64,000 nt of DNA, taken from Prevotella sp. (lineage in GTDB: Bacteria; Bacteroidota; Bacteroidia; Bacteroidales; Bacteroidaceae). Positions 9,018-17,657 of the stretch are shown piece after piece. Both the position numbers and the translations under genes were made by a program. The number at the start of each line of letters is the position of its first letter. The stretch's first letter is position 1. The stretch lies in assembly GCA_017483805.1 (NCBI GenBank), contig JAFUUL010000096.1, forward strand, positions 1 to 64,000. Direction: 5' to 3'. The notes beneath the pieces are model-generated. The model did no database searches. It was not told the DNA's origin and was given only the letters and a program-made list of their open reading frames with translations.

Positions 9018-12000
9018 ATGAAGAAACTATTCGTAGCAATGACGATGGCCGTCCTTCCGGCCATTCTCCCTGCTCAGCGTCTGCAACAGCCATTAGGGCG
9101 TGCCGTGGTGGCTGTCAACCGTTCTGGCAGCACTATCCGCAGCGTCACCTCTACTGCCGGTACAGGCTCGCTCATCTCCTGGCGCAAGTTGGCGCAGGAG
9201 CCAGAGGGCACCACGTATAATGTCTATCGGCGGGCTGCCGGGGCAACGAACTACACCAAAATCAACTCCACGCCGCTGAAGGTCACCTGTCTGTCTACGA
9301 CGCTGACCAACAACACGGAGTATGCCGTGACGGCCATCACGCCCGACGGCGTGGAAGGCCCCATGAGCGCACCGTTCCTCTATAAGACCCGGGCATATCC
9401 CAACGTGTGGTTCGACTTCAACTTCGATGACACGGTCATCAAGCGCAACGACTACCGCACCAAGTACTGCTGGCCTATGGACCTCGATGGCAATGGCGAG
9501 TTCGATGCCGTAGTTGTTGACCGCCTCTTTGCTGGAGCCGCCAATAGCGACGATGCCGAGAATATGGAGGACAACACGGCCACGACGACCCACAAGATTC
9601 AGGCCTATCGCCTTGACGGCACATTGCTCTGGACGGTAGACATGGGCCCTAACGTCAACATCTGTGCCGGACAGAACGATATGGTGCTGGCCTACGACAT
9701 CAACTGTGACGGCCGCTGCGAGGTCATCGTCCGCAGTAGTGACGGCACCCGTTTCTGGGATAAGGCGAACGAGACGTGGGGCAAGTACGTGGGAGGCAGC
9801 ACCGACCCCGATACGGACAAGGACGGCATCGTGGACTATCGCACCCAGACCCGCCGCAATCCGCCTGTCTATATCTCTGTCATCGATGGTAAGACGGGAG
9901 CCGAGTTGACTTGGACGGAACTGAAGTATGACGAACTGACCGAGCCCAGCGGCGGCGATGCCTACCGCCGCGACAACCGCTCCAGTTATATGAACTTCGG
10001 CTACGGCGCTATGGAGGGCCACTATGGCATAGCCTATCTCGACGGCATCCATCCTTCGCTCATCATGGAGTGTGAGGACCGTGATACCGGCGGTTCCCAC
10101 CATGGCTATGTGCTGACCTGGGACTACGACTGGACCGGCGGCACGCCCACCAATTGGCATCACAGCCACACCTGGGTGCGCAACCCCGTTCGTCCCTGGT
10201 GTGCCGAGTTTCACCAGATCCGTATCCTCGACAGCGATGGCGACGGCTGCGACGAGATGTGGGCCGGCGGCTATGGCGTGAATCCCGCGCAGAACCGCTT
10301 CACCTCTACAGGCTTGGAGCATGGCGACCGCTTCATCATCAGCGACATCGACCCCGACCGTCCCGGCCTGGAGGGCTTTGCCATTCAGCAGAGTGCCCTG
10401 CTGGGCCAGTGCCTCTACGATGCCCGCACGGCTGAGCGCATCAAGGAGTGGTATCTGCCGTCGGTCTATGACGTGGGCCGTGGCGCCTGTCTCGACATCG
10501 ATGCCTCGCACAAGGGCTATGAGATTCTGAGTTATGCCGACGAGTTCGTCTACGACTGTAAGGGTGAGAAGACCGGTCAGACCCGCAGCGGCTCTATGTT
10601 CGAAGGCATCTGGTGGGATGGCCGTCTACAGCGCGAGTGGATCAACTCACCCGGCGGCAGTGGCTGGGGCACCAATATGATGATTACCCGCGTGCTGGGC
10701 GATCGTCTCTGTGAGTTTTCTCAGGAGAGTTCCTGGGCCACTCATGGCGGCACGGGCACGCGTCCCGCCTTCATGGGCGACCTCACTGGCGACTGGCGCG
10801 AGGAGATTATCCTCGCCAAGCAGAATGATACCTCTTCCACAGGCCTTGTTGGTTACACCACCAATATCCCCACCAGTTACAGCATCTACTGTCTGCAGCA
10901 AGACCCCCACTATCGTCTCGACTGCACCACCCGCGGCTACTACCAGCATCCTAACACGGGCTTCTATCTGGGGGGCGATATGCCCATGCCGCCGCTGCCG
11001 CCGGTCTTCGAGGCCGACGTGCACAACGAGATGGCCAGCGGCAAGAGCGTCATGTTCGACCTGCAGGGTGATAACCTTTCACCGATAACCGTGAACCATG
11101 AACCAACGGTGCTCTACCTGATGAATCCCCGTGGCCATGACTATACCTTCACAGGCGAAGGCACCACGGGCACCGGCCAACTCATCAAGTCGATGCAGGG
11201 TACGGTGACCTTCAATGCCCCTCTCGGTCATACTGGCCAGAACATCATCAGCGAGGGTACGCTGGCCGTCAATGGTCTGATCAGCGGCCCCGTGGAGTTG
11301 CGTGCCCGTGGTACGCTGAGCGGCCATGCCGTGCTTCAGGATACCATCACCTTCGAAGGTGCCCTGAACTACGAGGGCTGCCGACTGATGCCCGTTGGCC
11401 CTGATGGCGTCATCACCTTCCGCAAGAGCCTCGTGCTGCCTGGCGACGTCTATATCGAGGTGGAGGCTGGCGGCCGTCTCTTGGTAGAGGGTGACCTGAC
11501 CTTCAAGAATACCAACTATGTCACCGTGAATCTGCCGTCGCAGGATGGTGCCGACTATGTGTTGGCTGAGTGCACCGGCACGCTGACCTGCGATGTCACG
11601 AAGTTGAAGACTCGCGGCCTCGATGGTATCAACTACGACTTCGTGGTAGACGGTAAGCAACTCATCCTGAAGATTCATGCTACCCGTGCTCCCCAGCAGA
11701 ACGTGGTGTGGACGGGCAGTGAGAGCAGCCAGTGGAACTACAAGGCCGTGAACTTCAGCATTGGCAACGCCACCTCGTTTGTGGCCGGCGATGCCGTGGT
11801 CTTCAACGAGCAGGCTACGCAGAAGACCGTCACCGTGAACGAGATGATGGTCACTGGCGGTGTGGCCTTCGATTCTGGCAAGTATGTGCTCTCTGGCGAT
11901 GGTGGCATCAGCGGTGAGGGCGACCTGACTGTCAACCAGTCTGCCGACGTGACCCTCAATATGAAGTACAGCGACTATACCGGCAAGACCATCATCAACG

Positions 12001-13529
12001 GCGGCACGCTGACCGTGCCCAACTTCTACGACGGCGGGCAGAAGAGTGCCATCGGTGCCTCGACCAAGGATGAAGGAAACCTGCAGATCAATGGCGGCAC
12101 GCTGGTGCTGAGCAAGGACAACATGGCTACCGACCATATCGTCACCCTGACCGACACTGCCACCATCCGCGTGGCCCTCAGCAATAGTGCCCTTTCGCTG
12201 AAGGGCCAGGTGAAGGGTACGGGCTATCTGCTCAAGGACGGCCCTGGCCGCATCAACTTCAACTATGCCGGTACCAACAGTTTTGCGGGAGTCATCGTCA
12301 AGCAGGGAACCATCGCGCAAGGTGCGTGGAACTCGACCTTCGGACGCAGCGGCTCGCCCATGGTGCTGGCTGGTGGCGAGGTCCATCAGATCGATGTCAA
12401 CAGCACGTCCACCGTGCCTACGTTCAATCATGCCGTCACCGTACAGCAGGGCACTACCAACAGGGTGGTCGGCTCTTCGCGCGGCAAGATCAACGGCTCG
12501 TTCAAAGGCGCTGGCAACCTGACCATTCAGACCAAGTATGTGCGCTGCGATGTCGGTGCCGACTTCAGCAACTTCGAGGGCCAGTTGACGGCTGTCGGCG
12601 ATGGCGGCAACTTCCGCCTGATGTCCAACGTGACCAACATGAGCAAGACCCACCTGGTGGTGGGCGCAGGCACCTATGTGGCCCACTACAGCAGTGGCAG
12701 CGGTAGTGAGACGTCGGCCACCACAAAGATCGGCTCCCTCTCCAGCGCATCCACTGCCACCGATGCCACACTTGGCGGTTCGAGCAGTACCTATGAGATT
12801 GGCTACCTGAACAACGATGCCGTCTTCTATGGCCTGCTGAAGGCCAAGAGCATCTTCAAGGTGGGCACAGGCAAGTTGACGCTGCGCACTGCCGGACACA
12901 CGTCGCCCATCACCATCAATGGCGGCACGCTCGACATGGTGAACACCGCAACCACCCAGATGGCCACCGGCACCGTCACCGTGAAGAGCGGCGGCCTGCT
13001 CACGGGAACGGGCCTGCTGCAGACGGTCGTCGTGCAGAATGGTGGCACGGTGAAGGGCGGCACGTCTGTATCGTCTGCTGGTGCGTTGAGGCTGAAGGGC
13101 AACCTGACCCTGCAGGCTGGTGCCACCACGCTGGTGAGCCTGAGCGCAACGGGAAACACGTCAGTCACGGTCGGTGGACAGATCACGCATAATGGCGACA
13201 CCATCCTTGTTGACGTACCTGCCACACGCACGCTGAAAGTCGGCGACCAGATAGTCGTCTATACGCCGGGCTTCACGAAGGCCACTGGCGATGTCGTGGT
13301 GAAGTGTCAGTCGTACGTGTTCGATACTTCTAAGTTGAATACCGACGGCGTGCTGGTGGTGACAGACGAGGCCAGTGGCATCTGGGATGTGCAGAACAGC
13401 GATACGCCTGTCGACGTCTATTCGGTGGACGGCCTCCTGCTGCGCCGTCACGTGTCCTGTGGACAGGCCCTCGATGCGCTGCCTGCCGGCATCTATATCA
13501 TCAATGGCCGCAAGGTGACTAAACGATAA
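9018..13529 (+). CDS. PL11-like rhamnogalacturonan lyase fused to a long beta-strand-repeat region with sorting tail
   Basis: PL11 enzymes cut the rhamnogalacturonan-I backbone by beta-elimination. After a signal peptide, residues about 20-125 form an FN3-like sandwich (GRAVVAVNR..TYNVYRR..TEYAVTAI). Residues about 125-640 carry the calcium-binding propeller blades of PL11: DLDGNGEFDAVVV, DINCDGRCEVIV, DSDGDGCDEMW, DLTGDWREEIILAK. Residues about 640-1440 are repetitive beta-strand sequence (INGGTLTVPN, INGGTLVLSK, VKSGGLLTGTG, LTLQAGATTL) like autotransporter-associated (PATR) repeats. The last ~50 residues (VDVYSVDGLLLRR..LPAGIYIINGRKV) look like a type IX secretion sorting tail. At 1503 aa it is far longer than the ordinary PL11 at 28604-30580. 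The catalytic module is divergent, so the linkage cut is uncertain. Confidence 0.75.
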   Translation: MKKLFVAMTMAVLPAILPAQRLQQPLGRAVVAVNRSGSTIRSVTSTAGTGSLISWRKLAQEPEGTTYNVYRRAAGATNYTKINSTPLKVTCLSTTLTNNTEYAVTAITPDGVEGPMSAPFLYKTRAYPNVWFDFNFDDTVIKRNDYRTKYCWPMDLDGNGEFDAVVVDRLFAGAANSDDAENMEDNTATTTHKIQAYRLDGTLLWTVDMGPNVNICAGQNDMVLAYDINCDGRCEVIVRSSDGTRFWDKANETWGKYVGGSTDPDTDKDGIVDYRTQTRRNPPVYISVIDGKTGAELTWTELKYDELTEPSGGDAYRRDNRSSYMNFGYGAMEGHYGIAYLDGIHPSLIMECEDRDTGGSHHGYVLTWDYDWTGGTPTNWHHSHTWVRNPVRPWCAEFHQIRILDSDGDGCDEMWAGGYGVNPAQNRFTSTGLEHGDRFIISDIDPDRPGLEGFAIQQSALLGQCLYDARTAERIKEWYLPSVYDVGRGACLDIDASHKGYEILSYADEFVYDCKGEKTGQTRSGSMFEGIWWDGRLQREWINSPGGSGWGTNMMITRVLGDRLCEFSQESSWATHGGTGTRPAFMGDLTGDWREEIILAKQNDTSSTGLVGYTTNIPTSYSIYCLQQDPHYRLDCTTRGYYQHPNTGFYLGGDMPMPPLPPVFEADVHNEMASGKSVMFDLQGDNLSPITVNHEPTVLYLMNPRGHDYTFTGEGTTGTGQLIKSMQGTVTFNAPLGHTGQNIISEGTLAVNGLISGPVELRARGTLSGHAVLQDTITFEGALNYEGCRLMPVGPDGVITFRKSLVLPGDVYIEVEAGGRLLVEGDLTFKNTNYVTVNLPSQDGADYVLAECTGTLTCDVTKLKTRGLDGINYDFVVDGKQLILKIHATRAPQQNVVWTGSESSQWNYKAVNFSIGNATSFVAGDAVVFNEQATQKTVTVNEMMVTGGVAFDSGKYVLSGDGGISGEGDLTVNQSADVTLNMKYSDYTGKTIINGGTLTVPNFYDGGQKSAIGASTKDEGNLQINGGTLVLSKDNMATDHIVTLTDTATIRVALSNSALSLKGQVKGTGYLLKDGPGRINFNYAGTNSFAGVIVKQGTIAQGAWNSTFGRSGSPMVLAGGEVHQIDVNSTSTVPTFNHAVTVQQGTTNRVVGSSRGKINGSFKGAGNLTIQTKYVRCDVGADFSNFEGQLTAVGDGGNFRLMSNVTNMSKTHLVVGAGTYVAHYSSGSGSETSATTKIGSLSSASTATDATLGGSSSTYEIGYLNNDAVFYGLLKAKSIFKVGTGKLTLRTAGHTSPITINGGTLDMVNTATTQMATGTVTVKSGGLLTGTGLLQTVVVQNGGTVKGGTSVSSAGALRLKGNLTLQAGATTLVSLSATGNTSVTVGGQITHNGDTILVDVPATRTLKVGDQIVVYTPGFTKATGDVVVKCQSYVFDTSKLNTDGVLVVTDEASGIWDVQNSDTPVDVYSVDGLLLRRHVSCGQALDALPAGIYIINGRKVTKR

Positions 13530-13542
13530 AAAGGAACAAGAT

Positions 13543-14991
13543 ATGAGAAAACTAACGACCATGCTGCTGGCCCTGCTGGCTCTGACCATGCAGGCCCAGA
13601 CAGCGAGAAAATTCACAGTGAACATCACAGCCGACGGCAAGGCCAACATGGTGGCCTATCTGCCGGCATCGCCTACGGGCCGCGCCATCGTTGACTGCCC
13701 GGGTGGCGGCTACAACCATCTGTCGATGCAGAACGAGGGCCACGACTGGGCCGAGTATTTCAACCGCCAGGGCATCGCCTTCTTCGTGCTGACCTACCGT
13801 ATGCCGCAGGGCGACCGCACCATCCCGATGTCGGACGCCCAGCAGGCCATCCGCACCGTGCGCGACTCGGCTGCCGTCTGGGGCATCAACCCCCGCGACG
13901 TGGGCATCATGGGCTTCTCCGCCGGTGGACATCTGGCCTCCACGGTCTCCACCCATAGCGAGTTCGACTGCCGTCCCGACTTCTCCATCCTGTTCTATCC
14001 CGTCATCTCGATGAACGAGCGGGAGTCGCACAAGGGCTCGTGCCAGAACTTCCTTGGCCCGGAGGGGCAGAAGGATGCCAAACTGGTGAAGGAGTTCTCC
14101 AACCAGAACGCCGTGCGCCGCCACCTGACGCCGCCCGCCATCATCCTGGCGGCCAACGACGACGGTGCCGTGCCGCCCGTCACCAACGCCATCGCCTACT
14201 ACTCCGCCATGCGCCGTGCTGGCAACGACTGCGCACTCTATGTCTATCCCAGCGGTGGTCACGGCTTCGGCTTCCGCTCGACGTGGGCCTTCCACGACCA
14301 GATGCTCAGCGACCTGACCATCTGGCTCAACGCCCACAAGAGTCCTCGCCAGGATGCCGTCCGCGTGGCCTGCATCGGCAACAGCATCACCGACGGCTCT
14401 GGCATCGACATGTGCGACACGAAGGGCTATCCCGCCCAGTTACAGCGTCTGCTGGGCAGCGGCTATCTGGTGAAGAACTACGGCGTCAGTGCCCGCACGA
14501 TGCTCGACAAGGGCGACCATCCCTACAAGAAGGAGCAGGCCTGGCGCGATGCTGTGGCCTTCAGGCCCGATGTGGTCATCATCAAACTGGGTACCAACGA
14601 CTCGAAGCCCGAGAACTGGCAGTACGGCCAGGAGTTCGAGCAAGACCTCATGGCCATGATTGACCAACTCTGTCCGATGGTGCCCGTGCTGAACAAGAAG
14701 GGCAAGCCCACCAAGAAGATGGTGCGCTCGCAGCAGACGAAGATATACCTCTGCACGCCCATCCCGGCCTTCAAGCCGACCTGGAACATCAACGACTCGG
14801 TCATCGTGAACGGCATCATTCCCATTATTAATAAGGTGGCAGCCCGCGAGGGTCTGAACGTCATCGACCTGCATAGCCTGTTCAAGGACGAGGACGGCAA
14901 GCAGATGCAGAGCGACGGCATCCACCCCACCGACAAGGGTGCGGCCCAGATGGCGCGGATTATTGGTGAGAGGGTGAAGATTGAAAATTGA
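13543..14991 (+). CDS. Two-domain esterase: alpha/beta-hydrolase (BD-FAE-like) + SGNH acetylesterase
   Basis: The protein joins two esterase folds, probably to remove acetyl or feruloyl groups from plant polysaccharide. After a signal peptide (MRKLTTMLLALLALTMQAQ), residues about 25-265 are an alpha/beta-hydrolase: VDCPGGGYNHLS holds the oxyanion HGGG-equivalent, GFSAGGHLAS near 125-134 carries the nucleophile Ser, and a late GGHGFG has the His. Residues about 275-480 are an SGNH hydrolase: GNSITDGSG (block I), KNYGVSARTM (block II), KLGTNDSKP (block III) and DGIHPTDKGA with the Asp/His pair. It sits 13 bp after the PL11-like gene. Its last codons and stop lie inside a heptamer array (ATTGAAG), so the C-terminus VKIEN is repeat-derived. 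Confidence 0.85.
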   Translation: MRKLTTMLLALLALTMQAQTARKFTVNITADGKANMVAYLPASPTGRAIVDCPGGGYNHLSMQNEGHDWAEYFNRQGIAFFVLTYRMPQGDRTIPMSDAQQAIRTVRDSAAVWGINPRDVGIMGFSAGGHLASTVSTHSEFDCRPDFSILFYPVISMNERESHKGSCQNFLGPEGQKDAKLVKEFSNQNAVRRHLTPPAIILAANDDGAVPPVTNAIAYYSAMRRAGNDCALYVYPSGGHGFGFRSTWAFHDQMLSDLTIWLNAHKSPRQDAVRVACIGNSITDGSGIDMCDTKGYPAQLQRLLGSGYLVKNYGVSARTMLDKGDHPYKKEQAWRDAVAFRPDVVIIKLGTNDSKPENWQYGQEFEQDLMAMIDQLCPMVPVLNKKGKPTKKMVRSQQTKIYLCTPIPAFKPTWNINDSVIVNGIIPIINKVAAREGLNVIDLHSLFKDEDGKQMQSDGIHPTDKGAAQMARIIGERVKIEN

Positions 14992-15006
14992 AGATTGAAG
15001 ATTGAA
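14976..15006. repeat. Heptamer tandem repeat (ATTGAAG type) over a gene end
   Basis: About four copies of GAAGATT / AAAATTG run through the last codons and stop of the esterase gene up to the start of the GH97 gene. Confidence 0.75.
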
Positions 15007-15010
15007 TGAT

Positions 15011-16990
15011 ATGAAGAAAAACGTGCTCCTGTTAGCCCTGTTGCTTCCTCTGGCAGCAGGCGCCCGCGAGGCCACCATCGCCTCGCCCAACGGCCAACTG
15101 GTGGTCGCCGTCAGTGACCAAGGTGCTCTGACATATGCCGTCACCCTCGGCGGACAGCAGATGATACTGCCGTCGGCCCTGGGCTTCAAGGCCGACTTCG
15201 GCGACTTCACCGAGGGTCTGACCATCACTGGCACGAAGGCCGAGCACATCGACCGCACCTACGAGATGCGGCAGGTCAAGCAGTCGCACATGCACTATGT
15301 GGCCGAGCAACTGAATATCGACGTCGAGAACGCCCGCCATCAGCGCATGACCGTGCAGTTCTCCGTCAGCAACAACGATGTGGCCTTCCGCTACCTCATT
15401 CCCCGTCAGGCGAAGGACAACCCCAAGTCGGCCGTCATCCGCAGCGAGGCCACTGCCTTCCGTCTGCCCGACGGCACCACCACCTTCCTCTCGCCGCAGA
15501 GCAGCGCAATGGTGGGGTGGGAGCGCACCAAGCCCAGTTACGAGGAGGAATACAAGCCCGATGCCCCGATGGACGCTAAGTCGCAGTACGGGCAGGGCTA
15601 TACCTTCCCCTGCCTGTTTCATGCGCCGAGTGGCTGGGTGCTCATCTCCGAGACGGGCGTCAGCAGCCAGTATTGCGGCAGCCACCTGAGCGACTATCAC
15701 CCCCTCCCTTCGGAGGGGGCAGGGGGAGGCTTCACCATCGCCTATCCCATGGCCGGCGAAAACAACGGCATGGGCAGCACCTATGCTGGCATCGCCCTGC
15801 CCGGCGCCACGCCCTGGCGCACCATCACTGTGGGCCAGTCGCTGAAGCCCATCGTCGAGACCACCATCCCCTACGATGTGGTGGAGCCGCTCTATTCCCT
15901 CAACCCGTCACTCATCACTTCTCACTCATCACTCCCTTATGGTCGCTACACGTGGTCGTGGCTCATCTGGCAGGACAACAGCATCAACTACGACGACCAG
16001 GTGAAGTTCATCGACCTGGCCGCGGCTATGGGCTACGAGTTCTGTCTGGTGGACAACTGGTGGGATAAGAACATCGGGCGTGAGCGGATGGCCGAACTGT
16101 CGCGCTACGCCCAGCAGAAGGGTGTGTCGCTGATGCTCTGGTACAACAGCAACGGCTTCGAGAACGATGCCCCGCAGACGCCGCGCGACTGCATGACCAC
16201 CAACATAGCCCGCGACCGCGAGATGGCCTGGCTCCAGAGCATCGGCGTGAAGGGCATCAAGGTGGACTTCTTCGGCGGCGACAAGCAGGAGACCATGAAA
16301 CTCTACGAGGACATCCTCTACGATGCCAACCGCTACGGCCTGCAGTGCATCTTCCACGGCTGCACGCTGCCTCGCGGTTGGGAGCGAATGTACCCCAACT
16401 ATGTGGCCTCCGAGGCGGTGCTGGCTTCAGAGAATGTCTACTTCTCCGACTATCACGCCCGTCAGGAGCCCTTCCAACTGACCATGCACCCCTTCTGCCG
16501 CAACGCCGTGGGCGCGATGGACTGGGGCGGTGTCATCATGAACCGCCACCTGTCCAAGGACAACCGCAGCCGCCACCAGCGTCAGACCACCGATGTCTTC
16601 GAGATTGCCACTGCCTTCACCAACCAGTCGGCTGTCCAGTGCATCGCCATGCAGCCCAACAATCTGGATGAACTGCCTGCCGAGGAACTCGACTTCCTGC
16701 GTGCCATTCCCACCACGTGGGACGAGACCCGCTTCATCGACGGCTATCCCGGCCAGTATGTCGTGCTGGCCCGTCGCCACGGCGACCGCTGGTACATAGC
16801 CGGCCTGAACGCCCGCCAGCAGCCGCTCACGCTGACCCTCGACCTCGCATCCTTTGGCGTCACCCGCCAGTTGAACGATCAGGCCGACCGTCGCGGCACC
16901 GTCACCGGCATCGCCATCACCGACCTGAAACTCAAGAAAGGCCAGGCCCGTGTCACCATCCAGCCCAATGGCGGCGTAGTCATTTATTAA
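15011..16990 (+). CDS. Glycoside hydrolase family 97 (alpha-galactosidase/alpha-glucosidase)
   Basis: GH97 enzymes are periplasmic exo-alpha-glycosidases of Sus-type loci. The ATG at 15011 gives the signal peptide MKKNVLLLALLLPLAAGARE; an upstream TTG would only add NDM and lies in a repeat. The N-terminal super-sandwich (IASPNGQLVVAVSDQGALTYAV) is followed by the (beta/alpha)8 barrel from about residue 310 (YTWSWLIWQDNSINYDDQVKFIDLAAAMGYEF). The segment GIKVDFFGGD near residue 416 places an Asp at the strand position where retaining GH97 alpha-galactosidases have their nucleophile, so a retaining activity is more likely than the inverting SusB type. Two in-frame repeat insertions are visible: HPLPSEGAGGG at about 230-240 and NPSLITSHSSLPY near 297-309. 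It is the last gene of the operon in this window. Confidence 0.9.
   Translation: MKKNVLLLALLLPLAAGAREATIASPNGQLVVAVSDQGALTYAVTLGGQQMILPSALGFKADFGDFTEGLTITGTKAEHIDRTYEMRQVKQSHMHYVAEQLNIDVENARHQRMTVQFSVSNNDVAFRYLIPRQAKDNPKSAVIRSEATAFRLPDGTTTFLSPQSSAMVGWERTKPSYEEEYKPDAPMDAKSQYGQGYTFPCLFHAPSGWVLISETGVSSQYCGSHLSDYHPLPSEGAGGGFTIAYPMAGENNGMGSTYAGIALPGATPWRTITVGQSLKPIVETTIPYDVVEPLYSLNPSLITSHSSLPYGRYTWSWLIWQDNSINYDDQVKFIDLAAAMGYEFCLVDNWWDKNIGRERMAELSRYAQQKGVSLMLWYNSNGFENDAPQTPRDCMTTNIARDREMAWLQSIGVKGIKVDFFGGDKQETMKLYEDILYDANRYGLQCIFHGCTLPRGWERMYPNYVASEAVLASENVYFSDYHARQEPFQLTMHPFCRNAVGAMDWGGVIMNRHLSKDNRSRHQRQTTDVFEIATAFTNQSAVQCIAMQPNNLDELPAEELDFLRAIPTTWDETRFIDGYPGQYVVLARRHGDRWYIAGLNARQQPLTLTLDLASFGVTRQLNDQADRRGTVTGIAITDLKLKKGQARVTIQPNGGVVIY
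15699..15729. repeat. GC-rich palindromic element inside GH97
   Basis: CCCCCTCCC-TTC-GGAGGGGG followed by CAGGGGGAGG lies in frame and encodes PLPSEGAGGG. Same family and same orientation as the etfB copy (53998) and the right arm of the dnaG copy. Confidence 0.8.
15908..15934. repeat. Heptamer tandem repeat (CACTCAT type) inside GH97
   Basis: TCACTCATCACTTCTCACTC and the following ATCACTCC are about four copies of a 7-bp unit in frame in the GH97 gene, translated as SLITSHSSL. The same unit recurs twice in queE. Confidence 0.75.
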
Positions 16991-17044
16991 AAGCACTTTT
17001 TGACACTCGCGAACCTTTCGCTATGTTCCCATATGATGATACGG

Positions 17045-17157
17045 AAACAATCCTGCTATCCTGCTTCTTTAGGACTTAATTCATTTGTACACAGAGGATT
17101 AGGGGTAGCAGGATTGCTTTCAAATCCTGCTTCCAACCTGCTTCCATCTTGCTTCTG
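17045..17157. repeat. Left copy of a ~113-bp inverted repeat bounding the envelope island
   Basis: The sequence from AAACAATCCTGCTATCCTGC to GCTTCTG reappears in reverse complement at 21691-21804 with about ten differences and a one-base indel. Inside each copy AACAATCCTGCTATCC can pair with GGGTAGCAGGATTG about 50 nt further on, and a GCTTCCA(A/T)CCT motif is repeated three times. No open frame of note. Confidence 0.85.
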
Positions 17158-17173
17158 TATATAGCGACGCTGT

Positions 17174-17374
17174 CTATAGCGAGTCAGAGTAGAGCCTAAA
17201 GAAATCGTAGTGGAGGATACGGCTGATGCGCAACAAAATACCCGTATCAAGCGTCCGCTTGTCGTAGATCTTGTAGAGGTTTGTGCGGTGACAGCCTAGT
17301 TCGCGGGCCAGCCAGACCGAGGTCTTGCCCTGCTCTTCCACCTGGCGCCGTATGCACTGACCGATGTGTATCAT
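17174..17374 (-). CDS. Small XRE-like helix-turn-helix protein
   Basis: A 66-residue protein with a single helix-turn-helix of the Cro/CI (XRE) kind: residues about 5-60 read CIRRQVEEQGKTSVWLAREL, then GCHRTNLYKIYDKRTLDTGI, where WLARELGCHRTNLYKIY is the HTH core. It has no extra ligand or dimerisation domain, so it is probably a DNA-binding regulator acting alone. A good promoter lies about 220 nt upstream (17598-17628), leaving a long leader that can fold into a large hairpin. It sits just inside the left inverted repeat and points outward from the envelope genes. Its target is unknown; three TCCTACG-type motifs in its own leader could be operators. Confidence 0.7.
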   Translation of the reverse strand: MIHIGQCIRRQVEEQGKTSVWLARELGCHRTNLYKIYDKRTLDTGILLRISRILHYDFFRLYSDSL

Positions 17375-17384
17375 TTCTCTTATC

Positions 17385-17538
17385 TCCTACGTTGTCGAGC
17401 ACATAAAATGCGTGAAACAACATTATCCAAGTCCCAAGGCCGTAGGAAATGCCCGCACATAAAAGATAAGTTATGCCCACGCATTACGTGAGCATTCGCC
17501 TTATCTGTCTTTTGTGTGAAGACCGAAAATTTCCTACG
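17385..17538 (-). promoter_or_regulatory. Structured 5' leader of the HTH gene
   Basis: CGTAGGAAAT (17441-17450) pairs exactly with ATTTCCTACG (17529-17538). Inside it, CACATAAAAGATAAG (17456-17470) pairs imperfectly with CTTATCT..TTTTGTGTG (17500-17518), and the tip has CACG-CATTA-CGTG. The motif TCCTACGTT occurs at 17385-17393 and 17531-17539, and its complement at 17441. The stretch is either an RNA structure or an operator array for the adjacent HTH protein; the sequence alone does not decide. Confidence 0.55.
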
Positions 17539-17597
17539 TTTAGGGTCTTTGAACAGATAGCAGAATGCTAAATATTGTCCCGCGATGTCTTTGGGTG

Positions 17598-17628
17598 CAA
17601 AATTACGAAATGTTTTTCAAACCGCAAA
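17598..17628 (-). promoter_or_regulatory. Bacteroidetes-type promoter for the HTH gene
   Basis: On the minus strand -7 TAATTTTG (17598-17605) and -33 TTTG (17625-17628) are separated by 19 nt, a close match to the Bacteroidetes primary-sigma consensus. Confidence 0.65.
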
Positions 17629-17657
17629 ATAATTCGTCAGGATTTTGGGTAGAGTTC

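Noticed and set aside
11079..12899. 606-codon open frame on the - strand within the PL11-like gene
   Set aside because: Antisense shadow; His/Ala/Val-rich, no domain, fully inside a real gene.
17247..17480. 77-codon minus-strand frame overlapping the HTH gene
   Set aside because: Out of frame with the HTH protein and runs through its leader hairpin.
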